Source: Mesostigma viride (Eukaryota > Streptophyta > Mesostigmatophyceae > Mesostigmatales > Mesostigmataceae). From it: 64,000 nt of DNA. Numbering within the stretch: the stretch's first letter is position 1; every line of letters begins with the position of its first letter. The notes under the pieces are model-generated. The model saw only the letters and a program-made list of their open reading frames with translations, did no database searches and was not told the origin of the DNA. Below are positions 50,841-61,377 of this stretch, one piece after another. The DNA is taken from contig RPFO01000132.1 in NCBI GenBank assembly GCA_009746045.1, positions 1,506,590-1,570,589 on the forward strand. The letters are read 5' to 3'. Both the position numbers and the translations under genes were made by a program.

Positions 50841-51238
50841 CTATTAACCGTGGAACTCCAGGGTAACCAGACTCTTTATTAAAACAACGAGTGGAGCACA
50901 TACCAAAGGCAGGCCACATCCCGGCCGCCGATGCTCATGGGAACACTTATTGCTTGGCCAAGGCTAGCCTTACCCCCAAACACGCAGGGAGGGTGGGCGG
51001 GAAAAGAAAAGAGGCCGACCTTAGCTAGGTGGGTTTGTTTTTGTCCTTTTTTGCGTGTCATGCGGCCTTGGCCCGGACGGCATTTTTTCGCCACGCAAAT
51101 GTTGCGTCTGAACAAATGACGCAATGTGGCGTTCTAATTGCCGGCAGCTTACGTAAGGCTACAGGGGCTATTAGGTCACATATTGCGTGAGAGAAAAAAT
51201 CTAGATCTAGTTAATCACTACGCCATTAGCCAAGAAAC
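50841..51238 (-). mobile_element. PAT element 3' fragment (B plus partial A)
   Basis: 50841-50975 equals repeat B (135 bp) and 50976-51238 equals the first part of A2. It is cut by the gypsy-2 LTR at 51239. It shows that the PAT family has more than one copy. Confidence 0.85.
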
Positions 51239-51351
51239 TGTTACGTCGCGTAATAATTCGTTGTAGTTACGGACGTAAATTAGGTCTTTTGCCTCGGTTG
51301 TCCCTAGGTTTACGTTTAGGCTCCTACCGGGACATTATTGTCCTCGTAACA
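51239..51351 (+). repeat. Candidate short LTR of gypsy-2 (113 bp)
   Basis: Begins TGTTACG and ends CGTAACA, a perfect 7-bp terminal inversion with TG...CA ends. No second LTR is visible, so the length is uncertain. Confidence 0.5.
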
Positions 51352-51657
51352 GCACTGTGGTACATTGGGTGCCGTTGGGCGCCGCGCCGCGTACTTTACT
51401 AGTGGTCCTGATCCTGTGGTAGAATGTAGTGGACCAGCGTGCATCAGTAGATGTAGTGGACCAGCGTGCATCTGTAGGCGAGGGCCATGTCGGCCCGAGC
51501 GTGTTGGACCGTTGGTGACCATTTATGTGCGTTCTACCCCTTGTGTGTGCACTCGGCGTGTGTTAAATGAATTAACACATTTAGGCTTGAGTCACGGCAG
51601 TGTAGTTGTGTTTCCTTCCTCTATTCCTGGAGTAAACGGGTTTTGGTAAATGGTTGT

Positions 51658-51960
51658 ATGGCGTATTATAGTAACACATACGTTAATGCATTGAGATCAG
51701 CTCCGTCACGTTCGTCTTTCGCCAGAGGTTTGAGTAGAGGAGGCCTGACCAGTTTAGGTAGTATCAGGCCCATTAGAGGTAGAGGTGGAGGTAGATATCC
51801 GCGGCGTAACAATGGTTCCGGAGGAACTTCAGTAGGTAGAGAACAAGACGACGATCCCTTGCCACATACGCCTTTTCAAGACCCCTTCCGCGTCCAGGAA
51901 TACGAAGCCGACACGTCCTTGATAGGTAATGGGCGGGTCGCCTTCAAGCTAGGAGAGTAG
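51658..51960 (+). CDS. gypsy-2 small basic ORF (unknown, 100 residues)
   Basis: The first ATG is at 51658 and the stop at 51958-51960. It is Arg/Gly/Ser-rich (Gly-Arg-Gly-Gly-Gly-Arg-Tyr-Pro-Arg-Arg) followed by an acidic C-terminal half. It could be an RNA-binding leader protein. Composition is the only evidence. Confidence 0.4.
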   Translation: MAYYSNTYVNALRSAPSRSSFARGLSRGGLTSLGSIRPIRGRGGGRYPRRNNGSGGTSVGREQDDDPLPHTPFQDPFRVQEYEADTSLIGNGRVAFKLGE

Positions 51961-52315
51961 TGCTGCCCGTTTCGGGACACGCTCTACCTAGATGCTAGAC
52001 CTGCTCGCAGCGGATAAACCCTTTCGTAGTTAGCCTGTCCTTCGCCTTGTTTTCCTGCTTACGGTTGTTTCCTGTCATAGATAGGGGAGTACTACTGTTC
52101 GGAGACGATTAGCGTCGCAGTACCTACACCTTTTCCTTCGTGTTGCTGCTCATTAGACGGCCGCACTCGCAGAAATTCACTGGGTCGCTGACTTTAGGAC
52201 TACGAGCGCTGGACCGTTGTAGCCCTCGTCATTTCGGTGATCCAGATAACCCAGCTAAGTCGACTCCTACCCCTTCCACTCCTATCGTGACTACTCAAGA
52301 ACAAGGTGCGTTACC

Positions 52316-52708
52316 ATGAGCCAGCGGCGATCTTTTACTGCTCCTTCCCATTCTTCTAGCGATAATAGTCTAGCTAAATATTACGTAGTGATTACGCCTC
52401 AATGGTCCTCCATTTTCCTTTCGTGGTCCGACGCTAGGAAGATCGTTCAGAATCGTGCATACAACGTAATTAGGTATAAGAAATTTATGTCCTTCGAAGA
52501 AGCTCAGCAGTTCCTTATAGATCATAGCCAAACAGATTTAGGTCTGCATGTACGCCCTATGCCTCATGGTCGTCCTCCAGTAGAAGCTCTAGTCTTTGCT
52601 ACCCCTCCTTCTTCTCCCCCTAAACGGGCTGCATCTGCACCTGCTTCAGATACTCCTCTCACCTTAGAGTTCGGTTCCCTATCCATTACTGTTGTTAAAA
52701 AGGATTGA
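52316..52708 (+). CDS. gypsy-2 ORF with viroplasmin / RNase H1 N-terminal-like domain
   Basis: 130 residues. Residues about 20-65 (Lys-Tyr-Tyr-Val-Val, Ile-Phe-Leu-Ser-Trp, Val-Gln-Asn, then Lys-Phe-Met-Ser-Phe-Glu-Glu-Ala-Gln-Gln-Phe-Leu) match the caulimovirus viroplasmin fold, also the hybrid-binding domain at the N-terminus of eukaryotic RNase H1. The domain binds RNA/DNA hybrids or RNA. A Pro-rich linker and short tail follow. It lies between the candidate LTR and gag, an unusual place for a gypsy element. Confidence 0.75.
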   Translation: MSQRRSFTAPSHSSSDNSLAKYYVVITPQWSSIFLSWSDARKIVQNRAYNVIRYKKFMSFEEAQQFLIDHSQTDLGLHVRPMPHGRPPVEALVFATPPSSPPKRAASAPASDTPLTLEFGSLSITVVKKD

Positions 52709-52832
52709 TTTAAATTGTTTCCTTCTTTTAAGCCATTAAAAGCTTTTTCTTTTCTTTCCTTGCCTTAAATTAGGCCTTGTCCTTTATCCTTGTTGCTTTC
52801 AGTTAGAATTCTGATCATTTATTTAATTAAAA

Positions 52833-54594
52833 ATGGATCCAGTGGGTGGTAACATGTCGCCTATACCTACCAATACTCCTACTATGAGTAATAATAATAA
52901 TAATACTAACAACCATAACAACAATCGTGGTAACCGACGGGACTCACTTGAAACGGTGCACCATCTCACTCCTCAAGGTAATCTTCGTACCTCACCTCCT
53001 TCTCCTATTGCTGGTGGTCGCCGTCGTCCCTCACTTACCCCTCCTACCTATGAACAACGTCAACGTATGCAGGTCAGATTTAGTGATGACCCTTCCCTTA
53101 CCCTGAACCAGGCCCCTGCCCCTCCTGCAACCTTGGCTCAACCCTCCAGCAGGTCCTCACTAACTAACAATGTCTCTAGGCCTCCTTCCCACCCTGTGCC
53201 TTCCATGCCTGCTCTTAACACGGGTCGTGCCTCTGCCCCTGTCGGTCCTTCTGGGCGCCCTAGTGCAGTTCCCTTTTACCCACCTGCTTCCTGGTCCTAC
53301 CCTGAGACGTCCTATGAGGCAGCCCAGGTCCCTACCCGTGCGGCTGATTTAGAAGTTAACAGTGATTTCAGCACCATGCCCCTAGATGATAGAAATTCTG
53401 ATCATTTTGCCTATTCCTCTCTTCGTGAGCAATATACTGTCCCCTTCTCTTATGGGCACCAGCCTGAAACGGTGGCCCCTTCTAGACCCCTACCCAAGAC
53501 TTTTCCTCTTCCTTCCTTCTATCCCGCTTATGTAGCAGTGGAAGATAGTGGCCCTATGGGAAAAACTGACTCTTCTAATCCCCCTAAGCCCCCTGCTCTT
53601 CCCCTCTTTGCTAACCTTCCCAAGCTGGATGTCAAGTCTACCCCTCAACAGTTTTTCACCTTTATTATGTTGCTTACCCAGCCAGAACACGGAGTCGTGG
53701 CAGAATCATAATAGATGGCGTCTTTCTGATGCTGTATTAGTTCCTCACTATCTTACAACCTGTATTACTCCTGAGCTTGCTAACCTCATTCAGTGTGAGT
53801 CTTTGGCCTCTCATGCCTACCCTAACTCTGTAGCAGAATTGTTTAAGCGTTTAGAGAACCATTTAGTCCCTCCTGATTCAGATTGGCAGGATAGATTAGC
53901 CTTTGGTACCTTGCAGCAGGGTACTAAATCATTTAAGGAGTATATGAAAGAGTTTGATGCTCAGATGGTACGAATTAGGGATTTGTCGGGTGCAGAAGTA
54001 CGTGCTCGCTTCCTCCAAGGCCTCAGTAGACCCTTATTACGTGAAGTCAAGCGCCAGTTCTCTGCCTACCGTTTTACTGATCTGCCCCTCAAGCATGTGC
54101 GCCAGCATCTCTTGCGTGTAGCAGATTTCTTCACCACCCCTTCTCTTCCTACCCGTTCCCGTATTAATAATATTATCCTTACCCCTGAGGAGGAGAACTC
54201 CTATGTAGAAGAATTAGATATCTGTGTTACTGACCTTTCAGCCCTTGATGTCTCTCATATCACATGCTATCATTGTAAGGAAGTAGGTCATCTTAAACGT
54301 GAGTGCCCCAAGTTCCTTTCGGGTGCTCCCCCTCATCCCGACGCTCGCCCTCCTCGTACCCCTCAGCGTGCTCCTATTCGTCCTACTTCAGGACGCATTC
54401 CCTCAGCTACCCCTAGTAGGCTGAATGCTGTGCAGGCAGGGCCCCCAGGGTTCCCCTATGATAATCAGGCTCCCGCACCCTCTTCGCTCCCTCGTGACCC
54501 TCCAGCAGTGGCTTTTTCGCCAGGGTCTTCTTCGGGGTTAGTTCCTATGGATTTGGGGGGGAGGGGGAACAGTAGGCCTGTCAGCCGGGGGTAA
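52833..54594 (+). pseudogene. gypsy-2 gag (one frameshift near 53700)
   Basis: The ATG at 52833 opens an Asn- and Pro-rich leader. The frame runs to 53711 and the sensible continuation is in the frame ending at 54594: capsid-like Trp-Arg-Leu-Ser-Asp-Ala, Phe-Lys-Arg-Leu-Glu-Asn, Phe-Leu-Gln-Gly-Leu. The zinc knuckle Cys-Tyr-His-Cys-Lys-Glu-Val-Gly-His-Leu-Lys-Arg-Glu-Cys follows at about 54268. A single indel around 53695-53705 would explain the shift. Confidence 0.82.
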
Positions 54595-54599
54595 CCTGG

Positions 54600-55256
54600 A
54601 CAGGTCCTTAGATAGTACCCCAGATAAAAATTTTTGCCTGCCTGTTTTTATAACCTCTGTAGGAGCTGAATCTTCCCTACCACTACGTGTGCGTCCTCTT
54701 ATGTTCTTGAATGGTGGTTTAACCGTCCCTCACACTGTTGTAGACCCCTTCTTGCATGCTGATGAACTCTTGAATGTCTCTGTGTTGGTAGATAGCGGTG
54801 CGGCTAGCTCCTTTGTGAGCGAGGCCCTAGTTAGGCGTTTAGGACTAGTCCCTACCCCTCACACCAAACCCGTCACTGTTCATTATGCTGATGGTCGCAC
54901 CAGTCATTCCCCGGGTACGGTGTCCCTTCCCATGGTTATACAAGGACGTACTGTCAACCTGACGGCCACTATAGGCCCTATCACTACCGCTGATGTATTA
55001 CTAGGATTAGATTGGCACCAGGATAATAAGATTACTATTAATTATGATACCATGGTCATCTGGTTTCCAGATAGCTCTTACTGGGTACCGGAACGTCATT
55101 ATAGATTGGAAAATTTATCCTTGGTAGATATTACTCCTCCTACACCTGTTGATCCTCCTGTAAGACCTATACCTGAAGTATTAATGTCCAATGATGAGTT
55201 GCGTTCTGAACTAAAGGAATATGGATATTTATTATGTATGTTCCTTCAGTTAGAAG
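54600..55256 (+). pseudogene. gypsy-2 protease, truncated pol
   Basis: Frame with Leu-Val-Asp-Ser-Gly-Ala-Ala-Ser-Ser-Phe (catalytic Asp at about 54790) and Val-Leu-Leu-Gly-Leu-Asp-Trp, the second protease signature. The first ATG is at 54689, but the frame probably continues from gag by frameshift. It stops at the Copia-like LTR at 55257 before any RT motif. Confidence 0.82.
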
Positions 55257-55359
55257 TGTCAGAAACCGGGGCTCGGAGGAAAGATCTTTTGCCTGTTATG
55301 ACCCAGATATTGCACAAGTGTATGGAAAAGACTTCTTGTATTAAAATACGTTTACTGAG

Positions 55360-55480
55360 AGTGGAAAACACGGTGCGGCCAACACTGGGCGCAGTCTACC
55401 ATAGCCAACACTGGGCCAGGGCAAATGACAATGCCAACACTGGGCAGGGTCACACGACCAACACTGGGTCGGGGCCACAC
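55360..55480. repeat. Interspersed CCAACACTGGG repeats
   Basis: Four copies of ccaacactggg(c/t) spaced 22-32 bp apart (about 55378-55468). No function is evident. Confidence 0.7.
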
Positions 55481-55519
55481 ACGGCTAGCAAGCAAAACAA
55501 CTCTAGGCACACAAAGTAG

Positions 55520-56030
55520 TGGCGGCTAATGCATTATGCACCGTTGATTTACATCTGACGGCACTGCAGCTTAGCGTCTCTACAACCACGGAAAGAACAC
55601 TAGATAATAACGACTTTGCAGCCTGTAATCTATTGTCCACATCATGGTACATTGTGTGTGTGGTCTGATAGGCTCAAAGTCCTATCGCCTCCAGGGCGGC
55701 ACCACAAACTGCGGACCTGATCTGATCCGGAGAGAGCCGATGTAAATTACGGCACCTGTAACGGTGCTGACAGGTAACGCTTGCTGTATTCCGAGCAACA
55801 TCATTCGGATTTTAGTACACTCAAACATTGTATATGATATTAAGTTAGTCAACGACCTGTGGGTGCAATTAATAGGGATGCAAACCCAACAACAAGTCGT
55901 GTAAATAAACACCTAGCTGACGGCGTCAATTTTCCCCGCATATAATGCGTGATACCATAATGCGTGACAAAAGTAGAGAAACATCGCTAGATATTTGACA
56001 CACCCCCATACTGCATGTCACGTATTCCGG
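55520..56030. other. copia-1 internal region without gene
   Basis: No pol domain is found in either strand; only short random frames. Confidence 0.5.
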
Positions 56031-56914
56031 CTACTCAATGAAAAAACCAGCAGGAACATCTGCCACGTCGTCAGCCAGTGGCTCGCCGTCCATGGTGAAG
56101 TGCGCCTCAGGTTTCTTGGACTTGTTCTCCGCCTTCTTGGACCAGCAGCGATCCTCAGTGTGGCCGGTACGGTGGCAGTGCTTGCAGGTCAGCACTTTCC
56201 CACCCTTGGTGAGGAAGACTGATTCGTCGATAGTACCCGCACAGTGGGGGCAGGCAGCAGTATGATACACTGGTGCACTGGAATCTGAGCTGCCAGCTTG
56301 GGCCGCGCGGTGCACACGCAGATGGTCGTCCACTTTCAGGACGGCGGTCTTGTAGTCTTTCCACGTCAAGTCGGGGGAAGGTTGTACGCCGCCAGGACGG
56401 GGCCATACTGGGCAGGAAGTCTGCGGCGGTGTGATGTCACCAGGATAGAATCATGGAGTTTAATGTTGCTTAATTTATTATATTCCAGGTACTTTCGTTC
56501 GGTGAGATTGATATTTGCAGGAACAGAATCCATGGGAATCTGCTCAGCTGACAGCAGTTTCTCAAGTGTCGCGGCCTGATGGGTGGATGTCGTTTCGTCA
56601 TGTCCATAGACGTCAACCAGGACGGTCCACGCCTCGTGCATATACTTGTTGGGGGCCGTAGCGGCATGCAGTAGCGCGTTGCCGTCGAGGCCAGCAATCA
56701 GGGCAGCGTAGCCAATTTTTTGCTGCTTTACCACGATCGGATCCTTTCCAGCTAGTACATCTGAATATCCAAGGGCGTCGAATTGCCCTTCCGCCTTGAT
56801 TCGGAATCCGGTGAATTTCTTGGGGTCGCTCCCATCGAAGTTGAGATTCTTGAGAGCACTAAGAACGCTGCTCTCCTTGACTTCTCGTGCCACAGCTGGC
56901 GCACCTCCCGACAT
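56031..56914 (-). pseudogene. copia-1 gag with CCHC knuckle
   Basis: Two overlapping frames (56914-56366 and 56369-56031) make a Copia-type gag: Leu-Asn-Phe-Asp-Gly-Ser-Asp, Phe-Arg-Ile-Lys-Ala-Glu-Gly, Ala-Trp-Thr-Val-Leu-Val-Asp-Val-Tyr, then Thr-Trp-Lys-Asp-Tyr. The knuckle is Cys-Lys-His-Cys-His-Arg-Thr-Gly-His-Thr-Glu-Asp-Arg-Cys. A second Cys-Pro-His-Cys ... pair precedes it. One frame change near 56369 breaks it. Confidence 0.8.
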
Positions 56915-57252
56915 GTTCTTGATTGCGTTGGAGATTTGTAATGTGAAGTAAAGTGTGATTTAATCTCTCCAGAGATACTGCGTTGTTGTCGAGCAGATCC
57001 TGTAGATTTCTGATTGAAAAGTCTGGAAGTTCGCTGAAACACACACAGTTGAAAAATTCTTGTCGAATGCCACGCAGGAGCCAGCGGCAGTAGGCAGATT
57101 CAGGAAACACGCCCGGGAAGATGTCTTCAACTTGGGCAAAAAGCAGATTTGCTCTTGCGAGGTAGTCTGGGCAAGATTCTTCGGGAAATTGAAAAAGCTC
57201 AATTCCAGATCTCAGGTTGCGGTCGTTGGGAATTGGAAAATATGGGTTCATA
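56859..57252 (-). CDS. copia-1 leader ORF (unknown)
   Basis: The frame follows the primer-binding site on the - strand (ATG near 57252) and encodes a Phe/Glu/Leu-rich segment with Glu-Glu-Ser-Cys-Pro-Asp-Tyr-Leu and Cys-Arg-Trp-Leu-Leu-Arg-Gly-Ile. This resembles the matrix/capsid part of some retroelement gags. It overlaps the Copia gag start in another frame. Confidence 0.4.
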
Positions 57253-57376
57253 GGCATCACTCGCTACTCGATACCATGTCAGAAACCGGGGCTCGGAGGA
57301 AAGATCTTTTGCCTGTTATGAACCAGATATTGCACAAGTGTATGGAAAAGACTTCTTGTATTAAAATACGTTTTCT

Positions 57377-58185
57377 ATTCCCACTATTACAGTTGGATGG
57401 AGACTAGGGACGACGAACAACTGCGAAAGCTGAGAGCGAATGATGATTGTATTACAATAATACAATGAGAGAGCAATGGAAGCTGAGAGCTCAGAATGGA
57501 ACGTCTGGGCAAACTCGGGTGCTGTGGCACTCCCCAGTGCTACGCCTATATGCCTATGGCGGTGCTACCTGCAGCACACGACCAGTGGACAACTGTACAC
57601 TGCAATGCCATGCGACCACGTCACTAGCATCAACTACACTCGGCCCGTCAGAACCGGATAACCCGGGTCTGGCGGGTCGAGCTAGTCTAGGCACAGTCTG
57701 GCACTAACCGCACATCGGTCCACATGACACCTCAGTACCGTACACCCTGCCGTACTGTACTGAGGTGTCCCGCTCAGCCGCGGTAGGCAATACGCGGCGC
57801 GCAGGCCGGAAATCCGTGTGTCAGCCTAAGCATCTCATCTAACTCCCATTATGTTTTCCTTTCAGGTTGAAGGCTAGCGACTTCAAGCCTGACCCTGCCC
57901 AGCTAGGAGACTGACTCCAAGCTGACTGAGGTGCTGAGCAACTGACACCCATACTGCAACATCTGGACTGAAAAAGATGGGCCCCAGAACTCGTGCAATA
58001 CTTGTGATGGCATCACGTTTAGCTCAACATGCCCGGGGAGTTCCTCCTCCTCGCGAGCTCACAAGGGAGATAGCTATGCCTGTCTGCCTATCCAGGGAGT
58101 GCATCACCAGCCAAGAGAGCCATTGTAAAAAAATGCCAAGGTAACCGTTTAAGAGGTTCCATGTTGTTCCATCATCATCGCCCAC
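57377..58185. other. Between LTR elements; contains a 13-bp hairpin
   Basis: No protein recognised. GACACCTCAGTAC (57726-57738) and its reverse complement GTACTGAGGTGTC (57756-57768) form a perfect stem with a loop of about 17 bases. Confidence 0.5.
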
Positions 58186-58908
58186 TCAGAGAAAAATACC
58201 CAGCCAGGCTGGGTCAACTGAGCTCAGGTTACCTGCAACCTGAGGAGTGACAGTGGACAGGTTTATTGCACCCTGCACTGTCCATGTTGTACCTGCACAA
58301 CATGTGAGGACCAGCCACCCCTGCCCTGCACAGAGGGGGCTGAAGTCCGAGTGACAGGTGACAGGACTATGACATCCTGGACCTGGCCACGTTGCACCTG
58401 CACAACGTGGGAGACCAGCCACCCCTGCCCTGCACATGGGTGACTGAAGTCCTGGTGACAGGTGACAGGAATATTTCATCCTGCACCTGTGCTGAGCACG
58501 TTGTACTAGACAACATGACAGCACCCATGCCTTACTGCCACTGAACAGTAAGGCCAGGTGGCCCAGGATATCCACAGTGAACTGGGGTCCTGGGTAACCA
58601 CCTGTCAAGGGAGCTTTGACCCTCCACTTGAATGGGGGCACCTGAGCCACTGAGCTCAAGGCCAATCCACCAAGGCATACGCCCTAGTGAATAAAGGTGT
58701 GAGATACATCCCATGCCCACCTATGAAGGTGTGCATAACGAAATTCCATGGTGTTGAGAAAATCAAAACAGATTTTATTGGGCATAGGGCACGCAGATGT
58801 ATGAAAAACAGACTCCAACCAACCCCCTTGCTGGAAGCCACAACCTACCCCTTGGACCTGCCCAAGGGGTACTGGGTGACCTAGGCGGCCCTGGTGAACA
58901 GGACCCTG
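58186..58908 (-). other. copia-2 3' non-coding region with tandem duplication
   Basis: Two diverged copies of a unit of about 120 bp (about 58245-58370 and 58371-58490) contain cagccacccctgccctgca and gacaggtgacagg. A polypurine-like gggggg run lies at 58918-58923. LTR borders could not be fixed. Confidence 0.5.
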
Positions 58909-60326
58909 CTAGGCGTCCCCCCTATGGGGCAGGGTTGCCTGCTTGCCATAGGGGTTCATCAAGTGGTACAACAGCTGGTATTGTTCAGCTGCCTGCTGAG
59001 GCACTTTAGTGAGTGCATCAGCAGCGTTGTGTTTGTCCTCCACGTGACGGGTGGACTCCCAGTAGGTGGACTCCTGTTTCAGGACCACCCAGTCAAGATC
59101 AGTGTGGACAGCATAGGGGTTAGCAAGGAAACTGAGGACTGACTGACTGTCAGTGAGCAAGTGTGCCACCACCCCAGCATTGCTGCCTGCTTGCATCTGC
59201 AACCAAACCAGCACATGATTCAAGTACCTGGCATGAAGCACTGCTGACACCACTGCCCTGCACTCAGCAGCATTGCTGCTGACAGCCTTGCGTCTATGCA
59301 ACCGGCTGTACCATGAAATGAGAGACAAGGGTGCATCATCATTCTGCACAAAATACAAGCCTGACTCCCTTGCCTGCAACTTGGTAATCTGCCTGGACTC
59401 CATGGAACTATCCATCATAGCTTGGATGTGAATGGTTTTGTGGAGATCCAAGGAGTGCAAGATAAGGGGAGGGCCTTCCTGGAGAGTTTTGGTGATGGCT
59501 TTGTGACCTACTTGCATCAAGACATCATCATCAACTCTGCTAACCACAGCCAGGTGAGGTGCACACGTTGAGCACAACCACCCCAGCTTGCCTCTAATGG
59601 TAGGACAGGCTCCAGGTTTGATTTTTGTTTGCAAAACCTCCAAGCAGCTGTGCATGTAATCATTGGGAGAGTAGAGTGCACACACCCACTGGTTTTGATG
59701 CTGCTGGAGTTGTAACATTGTGCCACAAAATTTTATGGCAGTGGTGCCCAGCTCTACTTGCTTGCCAATCTCAAAATGCTGTGACACTTGTTGAATAAAA
59801 TCATCCACAGCACGCCTTGGCCCAGCAATCAGCTGATCATCCCCATGCCACACAAAGGTGAGAATGCCATGAGGGTGTGGGACCACAAAGAAGCAAGGGT
59901 CTATGTCATCATATCTAGCCCCTAGCTTTTCAAACACAGCCTGAGCTGACATCCTGAAAATGCGAGGAGCTGATTGCAGCCCTTCAACACCTATGTTAGC
60001 TTTCAGGTACTGCTGAGGGATGTGTTTTGCCCAAACTCTGGGAGTGGAGACTACATACACCTGACCATGCCACACTTGTTGTGCTATCTCAGGTGAGCCT
60101 TTCAGGAAAGCCCTTTTAATGTCTGTAGCCTTACATACATAGTCATCCCCATCATTGAGATGACCCACAAAGACAGACAGCAAGATTTTTAGGGATGTTT
60201 GCTGAATGCCTGGCGTGTACAACTCTGCCTCTGTCAGATCAGTGGTGCCCTTGAACTCTGTCACACAAGGTCTAGCATGAAAATGACTGACCCATCTGCT
60301 GCTGGCTTATGTTTACACACAAACTT
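58909..60326 (-). pseudogene. copia-2 reverse transcriptase and RNase H
   Basis: - strand frame ending at TAG 58909. Asp-Ile-Lys-Arg-Ala-Phe-Leu-Lys-Gly is the Copia RT palm block with the first catalytic Asp. The active-site box is Trp-His-Gly-Asp-Asp-Gln rather than the usual Tyr-Val-Asp-Asp. Pro-Thr-Ile-Arg-Gly-Lys-Leu-Gly-Trp follows. RNase H has Ala-Val-Ser-Ser-Asn-Ala-Ala-Glu-Cys-Arg and Thr-Asp-Ser-Gln-Ser-Val, then His-Asn-Ala-Ala-Asp-Ala-Leu-Thr-Lys. The RT start (Phe-Val-Cys-Lys-His-Lys-Pro) lies upstream in another frame, so at least one indel near 60265-60330 breaks it. Confidence 0.85.
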
Positions 60327-60697
60327 CAGGCGCAAGTGCTTGCACCCTGCAGGCTTTTTGTCAATAGGTGTGACAGGGGAGTATGAGAAGGACTAAGAGG
60401 ATCTGGCACTACCCATTCTTCCCTGGCCTTGTTAAAGGCCTCCACCCATTTTAGGAATCCTATGTGTGTGCGACAGTCTTGCTCTATCTGTTCATAAGAA
60501 AGAGGAGACATTTTAGCCACATCATGCTTGCCCAATCCAAATGAGTTGGGATGAAGTTTTTGGTTGTGAACCAAGTCTGCCACACAGGGTTCTTGCCCTG
60601 GGGCATACTTGGGTGTAGCAAATTTTACAGAAGCAATGTTGGTGTTAAGAAGTTTTTCAAGAGAAATTTTGAAATGATTCAGATCAACACCACCCAT
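60326..60697 (-). CDS. copia-2 pol linker ORF (unknown)
   Basis: 123 residues from ATG 60697, overlapping the protease frame by 19 bp. No domain recognised. It has a Phe-Leu-Lys-Trp-Val-Glu-Ala-Phe-Asn-Lys-Ala-Arg-Glu-Glu-Trp-Val segment of the kind seen just before Copia RT domains. Confidence 0.5.
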   Translation of the reverse strand: MGGVDLNHFKISLEKLLNTNIASVKFATPKYAPGQEPCVADLVHNQKLHPNSFGLGKHDVAKMSPLSYEQIEQDCRTHIGFLKWVEAFNKAREEWVVPDPLSPSHTPLSHLLTKSLQGASTCA

Positions 60698-61377
60698 GTC
60701 CTGGATGGATAGTCTATCACTGGAGATGAGACACCAGGGTAACAGAGAAAAGGATCCCCCAATAAAGCATTCCCTTTATAACCTTCCAAGACCTGAAAAG
60801 GAGTGGGGATACCGAGTATAGTCAACATGACCTGACCTAATACCTTGAGGGATGACTGCCCTGAGAAATCAGCCACATGGTGCCAGGGTGAAGGTTCCAA
60901 AGGCAAATGGGGCACAGCCAGGGCACTGATAATGCTGACCTGGGCTTGTGTGTCCACTGCAACCATAAATGGGCTATTGTCATTCTGCCCAACCTTCCCC
61001 ACCTTAGCTGATCCTGCAGCAGTTTGAGCTTTGGCTCTATGAGCTGCTTGTAAAATGCGAACAGCGTCTGCTAGGCTGCGTTTGGAAGGTGCAGCTAGTG
61101 GCTGAGCTATGTTCACACTTGAAGAGGTGATAGGTTGCTGATCACCTGTTTTGCCAATGTGACCCTCTGCTGCAGGGGGCCAAGCCTGCAGTGACTGCCT
61201 GCAATCATCAAGGGTGACCTGGGTGTCACAGTGGGTGTGGCTCTCACACTCACCAGTGGGTGTTCCAAACAACCACTCACTGGGCAACGCTGGGATGCCA
61301 GGCAACTGTACAGGGCTGTCGGCCAACAGCTCTTCCTCCTCTGCCACGTCTGACACAGTTGGAAAATACAATTTCAT
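60679..61377 (-). CDS. copia-2 aspartic-protease-like ORF downstream of integrase
   Basis: 232 residues. The ATG (61375-61377) overlaps the integrase stop as ATGA. After a Ser/Gln-rich leader, Phe-Met-Val-Ala-Val-Asp-Thr-Gln-Ala-Gln-Val-Ser-Ile-Ile fits the retropepsin catalytic loop, except that Gly of Asp-Thr-Gly is Gln. The second signature, Ala-Leu-Leu-Gly-Asp-Pro-Phe-Leu, follows about 85 residues later. Position after the integrase is unlike Copia (PR-IN-RT) and gypsy (PR-RT-IN). Confidence 0.65.
   Translation of the reverse strand: MKLYFPTVSDVAEEEELLADSPVQLPGIPALPSEWLFGTPTGECESHTHCDTQVTLDDCRQSLQAWPPAAEGHIGKTGDQQPITSSSVNIAQPLAAPSKRSLADAVRILQAAHRAKAQTAAGSAKVGKVGQNDNSPFMVAVDTQAQVSIISALAVPHLPLEPSPWHHVADFSGQSSLKVLGQVMLTILGIPTPFQVLEGYKGNALLGDPFLCYPGVSSPVIDYPSRTWVVLI

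Larger units (their letters stand above)
51239..55256 (+). mobile_element. Ty3/gypsy-type retrotransposon gypsy-2, 5' part
   Basis: It starts TGTTACG inside the PAT fragment. Two accessory ORFs, gag and protease follow on the + strand. RT, RNase H and integrase are not present: a Copia-like element enters at 55257 and no gypsy pol is seen beyond it in this window. Confidence 0.82.
55257..57374 (-). mobile_element. Copia-like gag-only element copia-1
   Basis: Direct repeats of about 97 bp (55257-55352 and 57277-57374; one mismatch) start TGTCAGAAACC on the + strand. On the - strand a TGGTATCGAG primer-binding site (57267-57276) follows the 5' copy immediately. Gag with a zinc knuckle is present but no protease, integrase or RT, so it is a deletion derivative or a non-autonomous family. 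Confidence 0.75.

Noticed and set aside
55360..55480. CRISPR-like short spaced repeats (CCAACACTGGG)
   Set aside because: Only four 11-bp copies with irregular spacing, in a eukaryotic retroelement context, and no cas genes.
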